Shown in pieces: positions 50,923 to 58,349 of a stretch of DNA of 64,000 nt. The position numbers and the translations under genes were made by a program. This DNA is from JAEVLT01 sp044598425 (GTDB lineage: Bacteria; Bacillota; Bacilli; Bacillales; Cytobacillaceae): NCBI GenBank assembly GCA_044598425.1, contig CP172536.1:2170001-2234000 (forward strand), written 5' to 3'. The first letter of the stretch is position 1; every line of letters starts with the position of its first letter. The notes under the pieces were generated by a model. It was not told the DNA's origin. It worked only from the letters and a program-made list of their open reading frames with translations, and made no database searches.

Positions 50923-52322
50923 GCGTGATTATGCCCCCCGTCTAGCGGCTGTTCGCATAGCGGGCATATGTCCCCGGCGGCTTCCCAGGCTGCGGCTAGT
51001 TCCTGCTGTGCTGCGGCTAGGTCGCTTTCGGTTTTTGCTATCCAGTTTATATGCCTGTCTAGGTCTGCCCTGTCCAGGTTATGCTTTGCCCGTAAGCTGC
51101 GAAGCGCCATAATTTGGGCCTGGTAGGTTTCCAGCTGCTGTATATTGCTGTCTGCTTCTGCTAGCCCTTCAAATTTTGTTACTTCTTCGGCGCGTCTTTC
51201 TATAACGTCTACCAGGTAGTCATGGTTTAGGCCAATGCCTTTAAGTAGGTCCTGCCTTTCGTTCGCTTTACGTATCCCTTCTAGTAGGCTGTCTGCTTCT
51301 TCCAGCCCGGCCATTTTTTCTATGATCTGTTCGGCCTTTTCGTTTTCCTGTGAATATCTACGGTATTTTGTGGATAAATTACTTAAAGCGGCGGCCCGCT
51401 GGCTGCTTAAGTCTATTTCGGCTAGCATAACTTCGGCCAGGTCGATACTTTCACATAAGGCCAGGCGTTCGTTAGCTGCCTGTAGGGCTGCTGTAGTCCT
51501 ATTAAGCTGGCTGTAAAGCCGTAGCAGTAAGTCGTACCGCTGCTGCGCTGCTTCTACGTTCTTAAGTTCTTCGTCCAGGTCCCCTACAATTGCCAGGCGG
51601 TCCAGCTTTTCGGCTAGTCGTTCTACGCTGTCGCTTAAGGTTCCGTAGGCTATTTTCGACTGCTTAAGCTTGTCTACTTTCGCCGCGTCCCCTTCTATTT
51701 GCTGGGCCAGGTATTCGCAGGCTTCCAGCTGTTCCTTTAAGTTATCCAGGTTCATAAATTCCGAAAGCTGCGCTTCGATCTTTTCCCTATCCTTTTCGGC
51801 CTGGGTCCGTTCCTGTCTGGCTGCGTATGTATCTTTACTTACGCCCTTTATAGCCAGGTCTACGGCTTCGGTCCCCGCTAGCTTCCCTAATATCTTCGCC
51901 CCTGCGCTTGCTGTTTCACTAATTAAGAAGGGCGCTTCTAGTTGAAAGGCAAAATTTAAGGCTGTTACGAAGTCCCCGAAGGTCTGCTTTACAATTCCCA
52001 GGGCTTGCTGTACTTCTAGCGGTACTTCCGATTTTTCGAAAGGTTCCGGGATTGTCGAAAGCTGGTACGTCGTTTTCTTGCTTTTACGGCGTTTTGTAAT
52101 GGTTACGCCATTGGTTAAGGTTATTTCTACTTCGGCTTCGCCTACTGTTTTATTTAAGAAGGCTTCGCCCTGTGGTTCGTTAAAGGCTACCCATTTTACA
52201 GCCCTTATAATGGCTGTCTTTCCGCTATCGGAAGGCCCGGTAATTACGTTAAGCCCTGACCCTAAGTGGAAGAAGCTGGCCGTATGTGACTGGAAGCCTT
52301 TAAGCTTAATAGCTTCTATCAT
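50919..52322 (-). CDS. Rad50/SbcC-like ATPase, N-terminal half ending in a zinc hook
   Basis: A 467-residue protein. N-lobe with LKGFQSHTASFFHLGSGLNV and Walker A VITGPSDSGKTAII; then a long coiled coil (about 150-440). It ends with DICPLCEQPLDGG, the CxxC zinc hook, 14 residues from the C-terminus. In ordinary SbcC the chain would turn back here into the second coil and C-lobe. The C-lobe is a separate gene at 49,233. The complex is therefore split at the hook. Confidence 0.9.
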   Translation of the reverse strand: MIEAIKLKGFQSHTASFFHLGSGLNVITGPSDSGKTAIIRAVKWVAFNEPQGEAFLNKTVGEAEVEITLTNGVTITKRRKSKKTTYQLSTIPEPFEKSEVPLEVQQALGIVKQTFGDFVTALNFAFQLEAPFLISETASAGAKILGKLAGTEAVDLAIKGVSKDTYAARQERTQAEKDREKIEAQLSEFMNLDNLKEQLEACEYLAQQIEGDAAKVDKLKQSKIAYGTLSDSVERLAEKLDRLAIVGDLDEELKNVEAAQQRYDLLLRLYSQLNRTTAALQAANERLALCESIDLAEVMLAEIDLSSQRAAALSNLSTKYRRYSQENEKAEQIIEKMAGLEEADSLLEGIRKANERQDLLKGIGLNHDYLVDVIERRAEEVTKFEGLAEADSNIQQLETYQAQIMALRSLRAKHNLDRADLDRHINWIAKTESDLAAAQQELAAAWEAAGDICPLCEQPLDGGHNHA

Positions 52323-52336
52323 GGCTTAAGCCCCCT

Positions 52337-52489
52337 TTAAAATTTTGAATGTTTACCAGCTACGCGTAGCATAAGTATGTTTGCTTCTAATACCTGGCCC
52401 GCTTCCATCAGCTGCTTTACTTTTCTGCTTGTTTCTTTTACCTGGGCTGCTGTTTGTAAACGACTGGCATAAAGTACCATATTTCCCAT
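52337..52489 (-). CDS. 50-residue helical protein
   Basis: MGNMVLYASRLQTAAQVKET, then a helix-rich basic tail ending KHSKF. AAAGGGGGCG ribosome binding site; codon use as in neighbours. Short gene between the Rad50 N-half and the operator region. Function unknown. Confidence 0.7.
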   Translation of the reverse strand: MGNMVLYASRLQTAAQVKETSRKVKQLMEAGQVLEANILMLRVAGKHSKF

Positions 52490-52604
52490 TTTTTCGCCCC
52501 CTTTCGACTTTTATTTGTCGAAGCTTTGCAGGATATGTCGTACGAAAGTATTTCTCAACGTGTTTACGGCGTTACTTTTGTTTGATAAGATAGATTTATA
52601 GATT

Positions 52605-52799
52605 TTAGTTAGTAGTTTTTTGTAAGGTAGTTTCTAGCTGTAAAAGCGCTTCTTCCCAAAGTTGTTTTACAGGCTTCCTACCTTCGCCCCAGTCCTGCAG
52701 TAGTTGTATAGCGGCTTCTGGGTTGCTTTTAGAAAGTTCGCTTAGTTTTACAGGTAAATACGCGTTCTTTCTAATCGTTTCTGGGTCGATCAAGTGCAT
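52605..52799 (-). CDS. Early hypothetical protein, 64 residues, possibly extended by frameshift to 52,511
   Basis: MHLIDPETIRKNAYLPVKLS ... LLQLETTLQKTTN. If one base of the A6 run (plus 52,616-52,621) is skipped, the frame continues TLQKLLTKIYKSILSNKSNA with a helical tail to a stop at 52,511, which would fill an otherwise empty gap directly before the next ribosome binding site. First gene of the lytic direction after the cro-like gene, with operator 52,825-52,839 upstream. Confidence 0.65.
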   Translation of the reverse strand: MHLIDPETIRKNAYLPVKLSELSKSNPEAAIQLLQDWGEGRKPVKQLWEEALLQLETTLQKTTN

Positions 52800-52824
52800 T
52801 ATGTCACCTCCCGCGGTTTAATTT

Positions 52825-52839
52825 ATGACTGCTAGTCAT
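52825..52839. promoter_or_regulatory. Repressor operator (15-bp palindrome)
   Basis: ATGACT-GCT-AGTCAT, a perfect ATGAC-N5-GTCAT site upstream of the 64-residue gene. Confidence 0.75.
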
Positions 52840-52855
52840 AAGCTAGGCCGAAAAG

Positions 52856-52880
52856 ATATTATGACTTAACGTCATAATAT
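52856..52880. promoter_or_regulatory. Repressor operator with extended 10-bp arms
   Basis: ATATTATGAC-TTAAC-GTCATAATAT, perfect arms, overlapping the stop codon of the cro-like gene. May also act as a weak hairpin. Confidence 0.75.
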
Positions 52881-53077
52881 AATTCGTAAAAAAGATACTC
52901 GACTGTTACGCCGAATACTTTAGCTAGTTTAATCTTAATAAGCTTACCTGGGTCCTTCGTGCCAGCTTCGTAAAAGGCTATAGCGCTTTGCGTTACGCCT
53001 ACTTTTTCGGCCAACTGGTCCTGGGTTAAATTAAACTGCTTACGTAATTCTACCAGCCTAGTATTTTCTTTATTCAT
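52859..53077 (-). CDS. Cro-like XRE-family regulator
   Basis: A 72-residue helix-turn-helix protein: LRKQFNLTQDQLAEKVGVTQ SAIAFYEAG layout of the HTH_3 family, with a short C-terminus. It is divergent from the CI-like gene across the operators at 53,095-53,206, and its promoter has an operator in the spacer. It probably acts as the lytic-side regulator. Confidence 0.88.
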   Translation of the reverse strand: MNKENTRLVELRKQFNLTQDQLAEKVGVTQSAIAFYEAGTKDPGKLIKIKLAKVFGVTVEYLFYELYYDVKS

Positions 53078-53094
53078 TTGTTACACCACCTTTT

Positions 53095-53152
53095 ATGACT
53101 GTGGGTCATAAGCTGTAACCTAACTATATATGACTGTGGGTCATATAGTCAA
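53095..53152 (-). promoter_or_regulatory. Leftward early promoter with two operators
   Basis: Minus-strand TTGACT (53,147-53,152), 18-base spacer, TATAGT (53,123-53,128). Operator ATGAC-TGTGG-GTCAT at 53,130-53,144 lies inside the spacer, and an identical one at 53,095-53,109 lies near the start of the transcript. Binding there would block the cro-like gene and lytic genes. Confidence 0.8.
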
Positions 53153-53191
53153 GTGGTAAAACTAAACTTTTTGTATTTTTTTGTCGTAATT

Positions 53192-53221
53192 ATGACTAAC
53201 AGTAATAAAATAAGATATAAT
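53192..53221 (+). promoter_or_regulatory. Repressor gene promoter with weak operator
   Basis: TATAAT at 53,216-53,221 serves the CI-like gene. The upstream ATGAC-TAACA-GTAAT at 53,192-53,206 is a near-match operator at the -35 position, suiting autoregulation at high repressor level. Confidence 0.65.
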
Positions 53222-53244
53222 AGCGTCGAAAGGGCGGTAATTTT

Positions 53245-53622
53245 GTGAAAGCTTTTGGAAATAAATTAAAGGAATTACGAAGAAAGAAAAAGCTTACCCA
53301 GGCTGATCTAGCCGAAGCGCTAGGCCTGGACCAGTCTACTATTTCTTACTATGAAAGGGGAAAGAAGGCGCCAGAAATACAGACCCTGGAAAAGCTAGCC
53401 GCTTTCTTTAATGTATCAATAGGCGACTTATGGGTAAGCGGTCAATATATGGACCCTATCATAGCGGAAAGAATGAAAACGACTTCCCCTACCATTACCC
53501 CGAATGAATTAAAAGAAAAGTATAAGCTGGTAGTAGACGGTAGGGAAGCTACAGACGAAGAAATAGAAGAAGCTATACGGTACCTTATTATTCAAAGAAA
53601 AATGAAAGAAGAAGGCCTTTAA
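53245..53622 (+). CDS. CI-like lysogeny repressor (XRE family)
   Basis: A 125-residue protein from a GTG start with an AAAGGGCGG ribosome binding site. Residues 1-65 form an HTH_3 domain (LRRKKKLTQADLAEALGLDQ). The C-terminal 50 residues are a short helical, acidic tail (DEEIEEAIRYLIIQRKMKEE), not an S24/LexA-type autocleavage domain. Induction by self-cleavage is therefore unlikely and another induction route is needed. On the plus strand, divergent from the cro-like gene. Confidence 0.9.
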   Translation: MKAFGNKLKELRRKKKLTQADLAEALGLDQSTISYYERGKKAPEIQTLEKLAAFFNVSIGDLWVSGQYMDPIIAERMKTTSPTITPNELKEKYKLVVDGREATDEEIEEAIRYLIIQRKMKEEGL

Positions 53623-53840
53623 AGTAGCAGCCCCATAATATCGTCTATATATTGACTAAGTAAAATTAATACTGGAATTATTTTTGTTTTACTACTTATT
53701 CGTTTTCTTACTTCAATATCTAATTTTAAAAAGCTTAGAAATGTACCTACGTCTACTACTTGCTTTTCGCCTGCTGCGGCTGCTGTTGTGGCTGCAGCTT
53801 TCCTTTTTGTCTGGGTTGCTTTTTTCTGTGACGTTACCAT
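53619..53840 (-). CDS. Small basic/hydrophobic protein under an SOS-type box; candidate antirepressor
   Basis: A 73-residue protein: a basic, Ala/Thr-rich N-terminus (KKATQTKRKAAATTAAAAGE) and a hydrophobic C-terminus (IIPVLILLSQYIDDIMGLLL). It is transcribed toward the repressor gene and overlaps its last four bases. A GAAC-N4-GTTC box lies 33 bases upstream of the ATG. GGGGGCC ribosome binding site. The setting resembles LexA-controlled antirepressors of other temperate phages; the protein itself is not recognised. Confidence 0.65.
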   Translation of the reverse strand: MVTSQKKATQTKRKAAATTAAAAGEKQVVDVGTFLSFLKLDIEVRKRISSKTKIIPVLILLSQYIDDIMGLLL

Positions 53841-53872
53841 AAAATTCTAGGCCCCCTACGCTGTATAAATGA

Positions 53873-53884
53873 GAACAGTTGTTC
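53873..53884. promoter_or_regulatory. LexA/DinR-type SOS box
   Basis: GAAC-AGTT-GTTC, extended as AGAACA-GT-TGTTCT. It matches the core of the Bacillus DinR box. A TATACA -10-like element lies between it and the minus-strand gene starting at 53,840. Confidence 0.65.
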
Positions 53885-54015
53885 TATATTTAATATTACT
53901 ACAGTTCATACTATTTATCTAGGTAAAAATTACTTGTATACGCAGAAAATTTTCTACATTTTTTGTAGTAATTTGTCGAATAAATTTAAACTTTGTCGAA
54001 AGGTGTGAATAGGTA

Positions 54016-55518
54016 GTGAACATAGCAAACTATTACAGGGTTTCTACTAAGCTACAGGAAAATAAGTACAGCTTGAAGGCCCAGAAAGAAGAATTAACGA
54101 AGTACGCCAAGTCCCAGGGCTGGACTATCGTAGGCGAATTTAAAGACGTAGAAAGCGGCGGTAAGTTAGATAAGGCGGGCCTTAATTCCTTAATGGACTT
54201 TGTAGAGGAAGGTCGCTGCGATATAGTCCTATGTATTGACCAGGACCGCTTAAGCCGTTTAGATACGATAAGCTGGGAATACCTAAAAAGTACCCTACGT
54301 GACAATGGCGTAAAGATTGCCGAGCCAGGAAATATTACCGATCTGGAAAATGAAGACGACGAATTTATAAGCGATATTAAAAACTTAATAGCAAAAAGGG
54401 AAAAGCGGGCCATAGTTCGCCGCATGATGCGCGGGAAGCGCCAGCGTACCAGGGAAGGTAAGGGCTGGGGTAAGCCGCCTATGGAATACAGCTACGACAA
54501 AAATACGGGGTCCTACAGCGTTAATACGGCCTGGTCCTGGGTTATCCCCTTCATAGACGATCTGTACTTAAATAAGGGATATTCGGACCAACAAATAGCC
54601 CACGAATTAAATAAGATAGGTAAGACGCCCCGCGGGAAGGAATGGTCTGACGTTCATGTGCGAAAAAAATTAACAAATAAAGCGTATCATGGAATCATGG
54701 AAAAGTCCTTTAGTAATGGCGAAGTAATTACCGTAGAAGGCATATACCCGCCTTTACGGACTGCAGAAGAATACGAAAAGATACAGGAAGTACGTAAAGG
54801 GAAGTTTCGACGCCGTAAAGAGGAATTCCCCCAGCTGCTGCGAAGGGTAAACATGATCTGTCCGAAGTGCGGGAAAAAATTAGCTATTCATATGTCCGGC
54901 GATAGAAAGTATAGCCTTCACTTTTATATTAAACATCAAAAGAAAGCTACCCAGGAAAAATGTTACGTATCCATAAATACGGTACGGGTAGAAAATAACT
55001 TAGTTAAAGCGATCAAAAGTATTTTAAGCAGCGAAGAAGCAGCGAAGAAATATATACAGCTGGACTATGATAAAGACGACCTTAAGCAGCTGGAAGACGG
55101 CCTTAAGGACACGGGTAAGCTGGTAGCGGACGTAAAAGCTAAAATAGACCGCTTACTACCCCTTTACTTATCTGGCGACTGGCCGCTAGAAACGCTTAAT
55201 AAGCAGAAGGCCCAGCTGGAAGCAGAATTAAAAGTACATGAAGGCCGCTATAAGCAGCTGAAAAATAAACGCGATCTAGTTAAGAAGAATATGTTTAATT
55301 ACGACGTAGTTTTACAGTACCTAGTAGTCGCTGAAAGGTTCGACGTACTACTTACAAAAGAAGAACAAATGACTATGATAGGCCAGCTGTTCCCAGAAGC
55401 CGAAGTATACGACGACTATATTTTATTACGGGGCGCCCTGGCGAATAACGTACCGCTGGAAGTTAAGGTACCGATAGAAGAAGACCCCTACCCTACCGCT
55501 TCCAGGAAGCTAGTATAA
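54016..55518 (+). CDS. Large serine recombinase (integrase)
   Basis: A 500-residue protein from a GTG start. Resolvase domain with YYRVSTKLQ (catalytic Ser10) and CIDQDRLSRL; recombinase domain with KPPMEYSYDK; zinc ribbon beginning MICPKCGKKLAIHMSG; and a coiled coil (LEAELKVHEGRYKQLKNKRD). This is the layout of phiC31-like large serine integrases. It is next to the att junction. Two TTTGTCGAA repeats (53,972-53,980 and 53,992-54,000) precede it. Confidence 0.95.
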   Translation: MNIANYYRVSTKLQENKYSLKAQKEELTKYAKSQGWTIVGEFKDVESGGKLDKAGLNSLMDFVEEGRCDIVLCIDQDRLSRLDTISWEYLKSTLRDNGVKIAEPGNITDLENEDDEFISDIKNLIAKREKRAIVRRMMRGKRQRTREGKGWGKPPMEYSYDKNTGSYSVNTAWSWVIPFIDDLYLNKGYSDQQIAHELNKIGKTPRGKEWSDVHVRKKLTNKAYHGIMEKSFSNGEVITVEGIYPPLRTAEEYEKIQEVRKGKFRRRKEEFPQLLRRVNMICPKCGKKLAIHMSGDRKYSLHFYIKHQKKATQEKCYVSINTVRVENNLVKAIKSILSSEEAAKKYIQLDYDKDDLKQLEDGLKDTGKLVADVKAKIDRLLPLYLSGDWPLETLNKQKAQLEAELKVHEGRYKQLKNKRDLVKKNMFNYDVVLQYLVVAERFDVLLTKEEQMTMIGQLFPEAEVYDDYILLRGALANNVPLEVKVPIEEDPYPTASRKLV

Positions 55519-57389
55519 AACAAAAGACACGTATAAACCCTTATTTTACTTCGTGGGTTTGTACGTATCTTTATTTTTTTAAAAATCGTTGCCATCGCCC
55601 GGACGCTTACATCCCCATAACCAATATCCGCTTCCGACGATTCTTTTTGCCGATCAATTTCAAGCACTTTCAGCTGTACTGCCAAATTGGCATCTGTGTA
55701 GTAGTCAACATTAACTTCACGAACAAAAGCTTTTTTTTCTTCCCAATCCAGTTTTTCCACCTGATATTGCGTTCCTTGGTGCAAATAAATTGCTTCTTCA
55801 TGAAGAAGGGTCATAGCAGAGAAGCGATCCATTTCCCCAATTACTTTTACATTTGCCACATTGGTTTGATCAATAATCACAATATTTTCTTGCGACGCAG
55901 AGCGCAGGCTGATGTTATGGGCTGGAAACGAGTCATTCATCCAATACCATTTATCGCCACTTTGATGAAGAACCCGTTCTTCTGTTAAATATTCCAATAG
56001 CTCTTCTGTGCCAGCCTCTCCAAATTGTTCGCCCTTTTTAAATGGAAGTTCGTATGCAGCACATTTCATATGATCAAGTAAAATGATTAAATTATCGGGA
56101 TTAATCCGCGCAGTTTCTGGACTTTTATTAAAAAAATAATCGGGATTTTGAATAATGTATTGGTCAAGCGGACTTGAGCTTGCCACCATTATCACAAGTG
56201 CCTCTCCATGACGTCTGCCTGCTCGTCCCGCCTGCTGCCACGCACTGGATATCGTTCCGGGATATCCGGTCATAATACAGACTTGCAACTGGCCGATATC
56301 AACACCTAATTCCAAAGCATTTGTACTGACAACCCCGTAAATTTCTCCAGATCGGAGACCTTTTTCAATTTTTCGCCTCTCTGTTGGCAGATAACCTCCC
56401 CTGTAACCCATAATCGATTTAGATCCTAATTGATTTTTCAGCAGTTCTTGAAGGTAAGTTAAGATAATCTCTACTCTCACTCTGCTTCTGGCAAAGACAA
56501 TCGTTTGAATTTTATTTTTTAAAAGCTCTCCGGCAATTGTGCGAACCTCCAAGGTTGCACTCCTGCGAATATTTAAAGGTTTATTAATAACAGGAGGATT
56601 ATAAAAAACGAAGTGCTTTCTGCCGCTCGGAGCTCCGTTATTATTAATTAAACACATTTTTTCCTTTGTCAACCCCTCGGCAAGTTCGAGCGGATTGGCG
56701 ATTGTAGCTGAAGTGCAAATAAATACTGGATTGCTGCCATAATACCGGCAAATCCGCTTCAATCTTCTAATCACATTGGCGACATGACTTCCGAACACCC
56801 CGCGATATGTATGCAGTTCATCAATAACAACAAACTGCAAATTTTCAAAAAGAGAAACCCATTTGGTATGATGAGGGAGAATGGCAGAATGCAGCATATC
56901 AGGATTCGTAATAACAACATGGCCTGCTTTTCGAACCTTTTGGCGGATATTCGCGGGAGTGTCGCCATCATACGTGTAACTGTTAATCTCCATTCCGGCA
57001 GTTTGGATCATTTCATTGATTTCGCTTTTTTGATCCTGCGCCAGTGCCTTTGTTGGAAAAAGATAGAGCGCTCTTGTATTCAAATTTGTTACGATCTGCT
57101 GCAGGACAGGCAAATTGTAGCATAAGGTTTTTCCCGAAGCAGTTGGGGTTACGGCTACAATGCTCTGGCCGGCCAAAACGGTTTCGTAAGCCGATTTTTG
57201 ATGAGTGTATAAACTCTCGATTCCCCGAGCTTTTAATGCTTGTTTCAAAAGAGGGTGCAAGGTTATTGGCAGCTCGGCCGTTTGCGCCGGTTTCTCCTTT
57301 ATCGTCTTCCAACTGACAATATTTTTTTTGTATTGGTCATCGATCTTTAACTTTGCGATGACTTCTTGTAAATCAGCTTTACCGAACAT
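55488..57389 (-). pseudogene. yprA: yprA (mrfA) helicase, 3' end cut off by the prophage
   Basis: About 610 native residues of a DEAH-type SF2 helicase remain: TPTASGKTLCYNLP, VVIDELHTYRG, TSATIANP and QQAGRAGRRH are all present. After TIFKKIK the frame runs into prophage sequence and stops with about 20 foreign residues. Bacillus YprA is about 750 residues long, and the missing part is the DUF1998 region with four zinc-binding cysteines. The product (MrfA) works in mitomycin-type damage repair with the MrfB nuclease. Start at 57,389 (GAGGTG ribosome binding site). Confidence 0.9.
55519..55580. other. Prophage-host junction (att site) with imperfect inverted repeat
   Basis: Phage DNA ends just past the integrase. 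Arms AAGACACGTATAAACCC (55,524-55,540) and GGGTTTGTACGTATCTT (55,555-55,571) match at 15 of 17 positions, and a T-rich run follows, so it may also be the integrase terminator. yprA coding homology resumes at about 55,567 on the minus strand (TIFKKIK). The crossover is therefore placed at about 55,555-55,572. Confidence 0.75.
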
Positions 57390-57596
57390 CTTAATCACCT
57401 CAATATCTTTATTTTAGCGAATAGACGTTCGCGACGAAAGCTTTAGGCACAATTTTTTTTAAATAATTCATTGGCATTTTCAACCATTGAGAATACAAGC
57501 AGTGAATCGTTTGGTTTTTCAAAAATAATTCTACTAATTGTTGAATCTTTGTTAAAATGAATGATGAGTCTTTTAAAGGTTGTGGAGATGAAAACG

Positions 57597-58292
57597 ATGA
57601 AGATTGAAGAAATGAAGAAAGTTCTCTCAGAATTTTCGCTTTTCCGCGGTTTAAATGATCATGAACTCAACAAAGTTACTGAAATTTCCATTTCAAGAGA
57701 ATGGAAGAAACACAGTCATGTTTTTCTACAAGGCGACCCTCTAGAAAACGTTTATTTTATAGCCAATGGGAAAATAAAAATATATAAAAGTGATGTAAAT
57801 GGAAAAGAACAAATTGTGGCGATCATGAAAAAAGGGGAAATGTTCCCACATGTTGGTTTTTTCCGTAAAGGCAATTATCCGGCATACGCGGAAGTATTAA
57901 ACACATCTACGCTGATCACTGTCCCAATCACAAGGTTTGAAAACGTTTTGATTGAAAACCCAGAGCTTTCGATCAAAGTTTTTAAAGTGCTGGGGGAAAA
58001 AATTGTCGACTTGCAAAATCGGCTTGAGGAGCAAATTTTAAATAATACATATGAACAAATTGTGAAATTATTAATCCGTCTTGCTCAAAAAGATGGGAAA
58101 GAGCTTGAGGATGGCAGGATGTGGCTCAAAGCTGAATTCACCAATAAAGATTTGGCGAATATGATCGGCACGACAAGAGAAACGATCAGCCGGACGTTAA
58201 CAAAAATGAAGAAAAACAAATTAATTAACGAAGATGAAAAGGGAAATATGATCTTGGATCCTGAGCAGCTGCTTGCTGAAATCATTCAGTGA
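57597..58292 (+). CDS. Crp/Fnr-family transcription regulator
   Basis: A 231-residue protein; the ATG at 57,597 has GGAG nine bases before, so in-frame codons from 57,561 are excluded. cNMP-binding-type domain (VFLQGDPLENVYFIANGKIK) and a C-terminal Crp helix-turn-helix (FTNKDLANMIGTTRETISRT). There are no cysteines, so it is not an iron-sulphur Fnr. It is convergent with hcp, whose promoter bears a matching operator, and probably controls it, as HcpR-type regulators do. Confidence 0.88.
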   Translation: MKIEEMKKVLSEFSLFRGLNDHELNKVTEISISREWKKHSHVFLQGDPLENVYFIANGKIKIYKSDVNGKEQIVAIMKKGEMFPHVGFFRKGNYPAYAEVLNTSTLITVPITRFENVLIENPELSIKVFKVLGEKIVDLQNRLEEQILNNTYEQIVKLLIRLAQKDGKELEDGRMWLKAEFTNKDLANMIGTTRETISRTLTKMKKNKLINEDEKGNMILDPEQLLAEIIQ

Positions 58293-58313
58293 ATACTTGC
58301 CGCAGGCAAAGGG

Positions 58314-58345
58314 AAAGCGCAGTCCTAATCTAAGGCTGCGCTTTT
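58314..58345. terminator. Bidirectional terminator between regulator and hcp
   Basis: AAAGCGCAG/CTGCGCTTTT stem with A- and T-rich flanks between two convergent genes. Confidence 0.85.
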
Positions 58346-58349
58346 CTTA

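Noticed and set aside
53972..54000. Two TTTGTCGAA direct repeats before the integrase
   Set aside because: The word also occurs elsewhere (about 52,514 and 44,475), so a specific role cannot be claimed.
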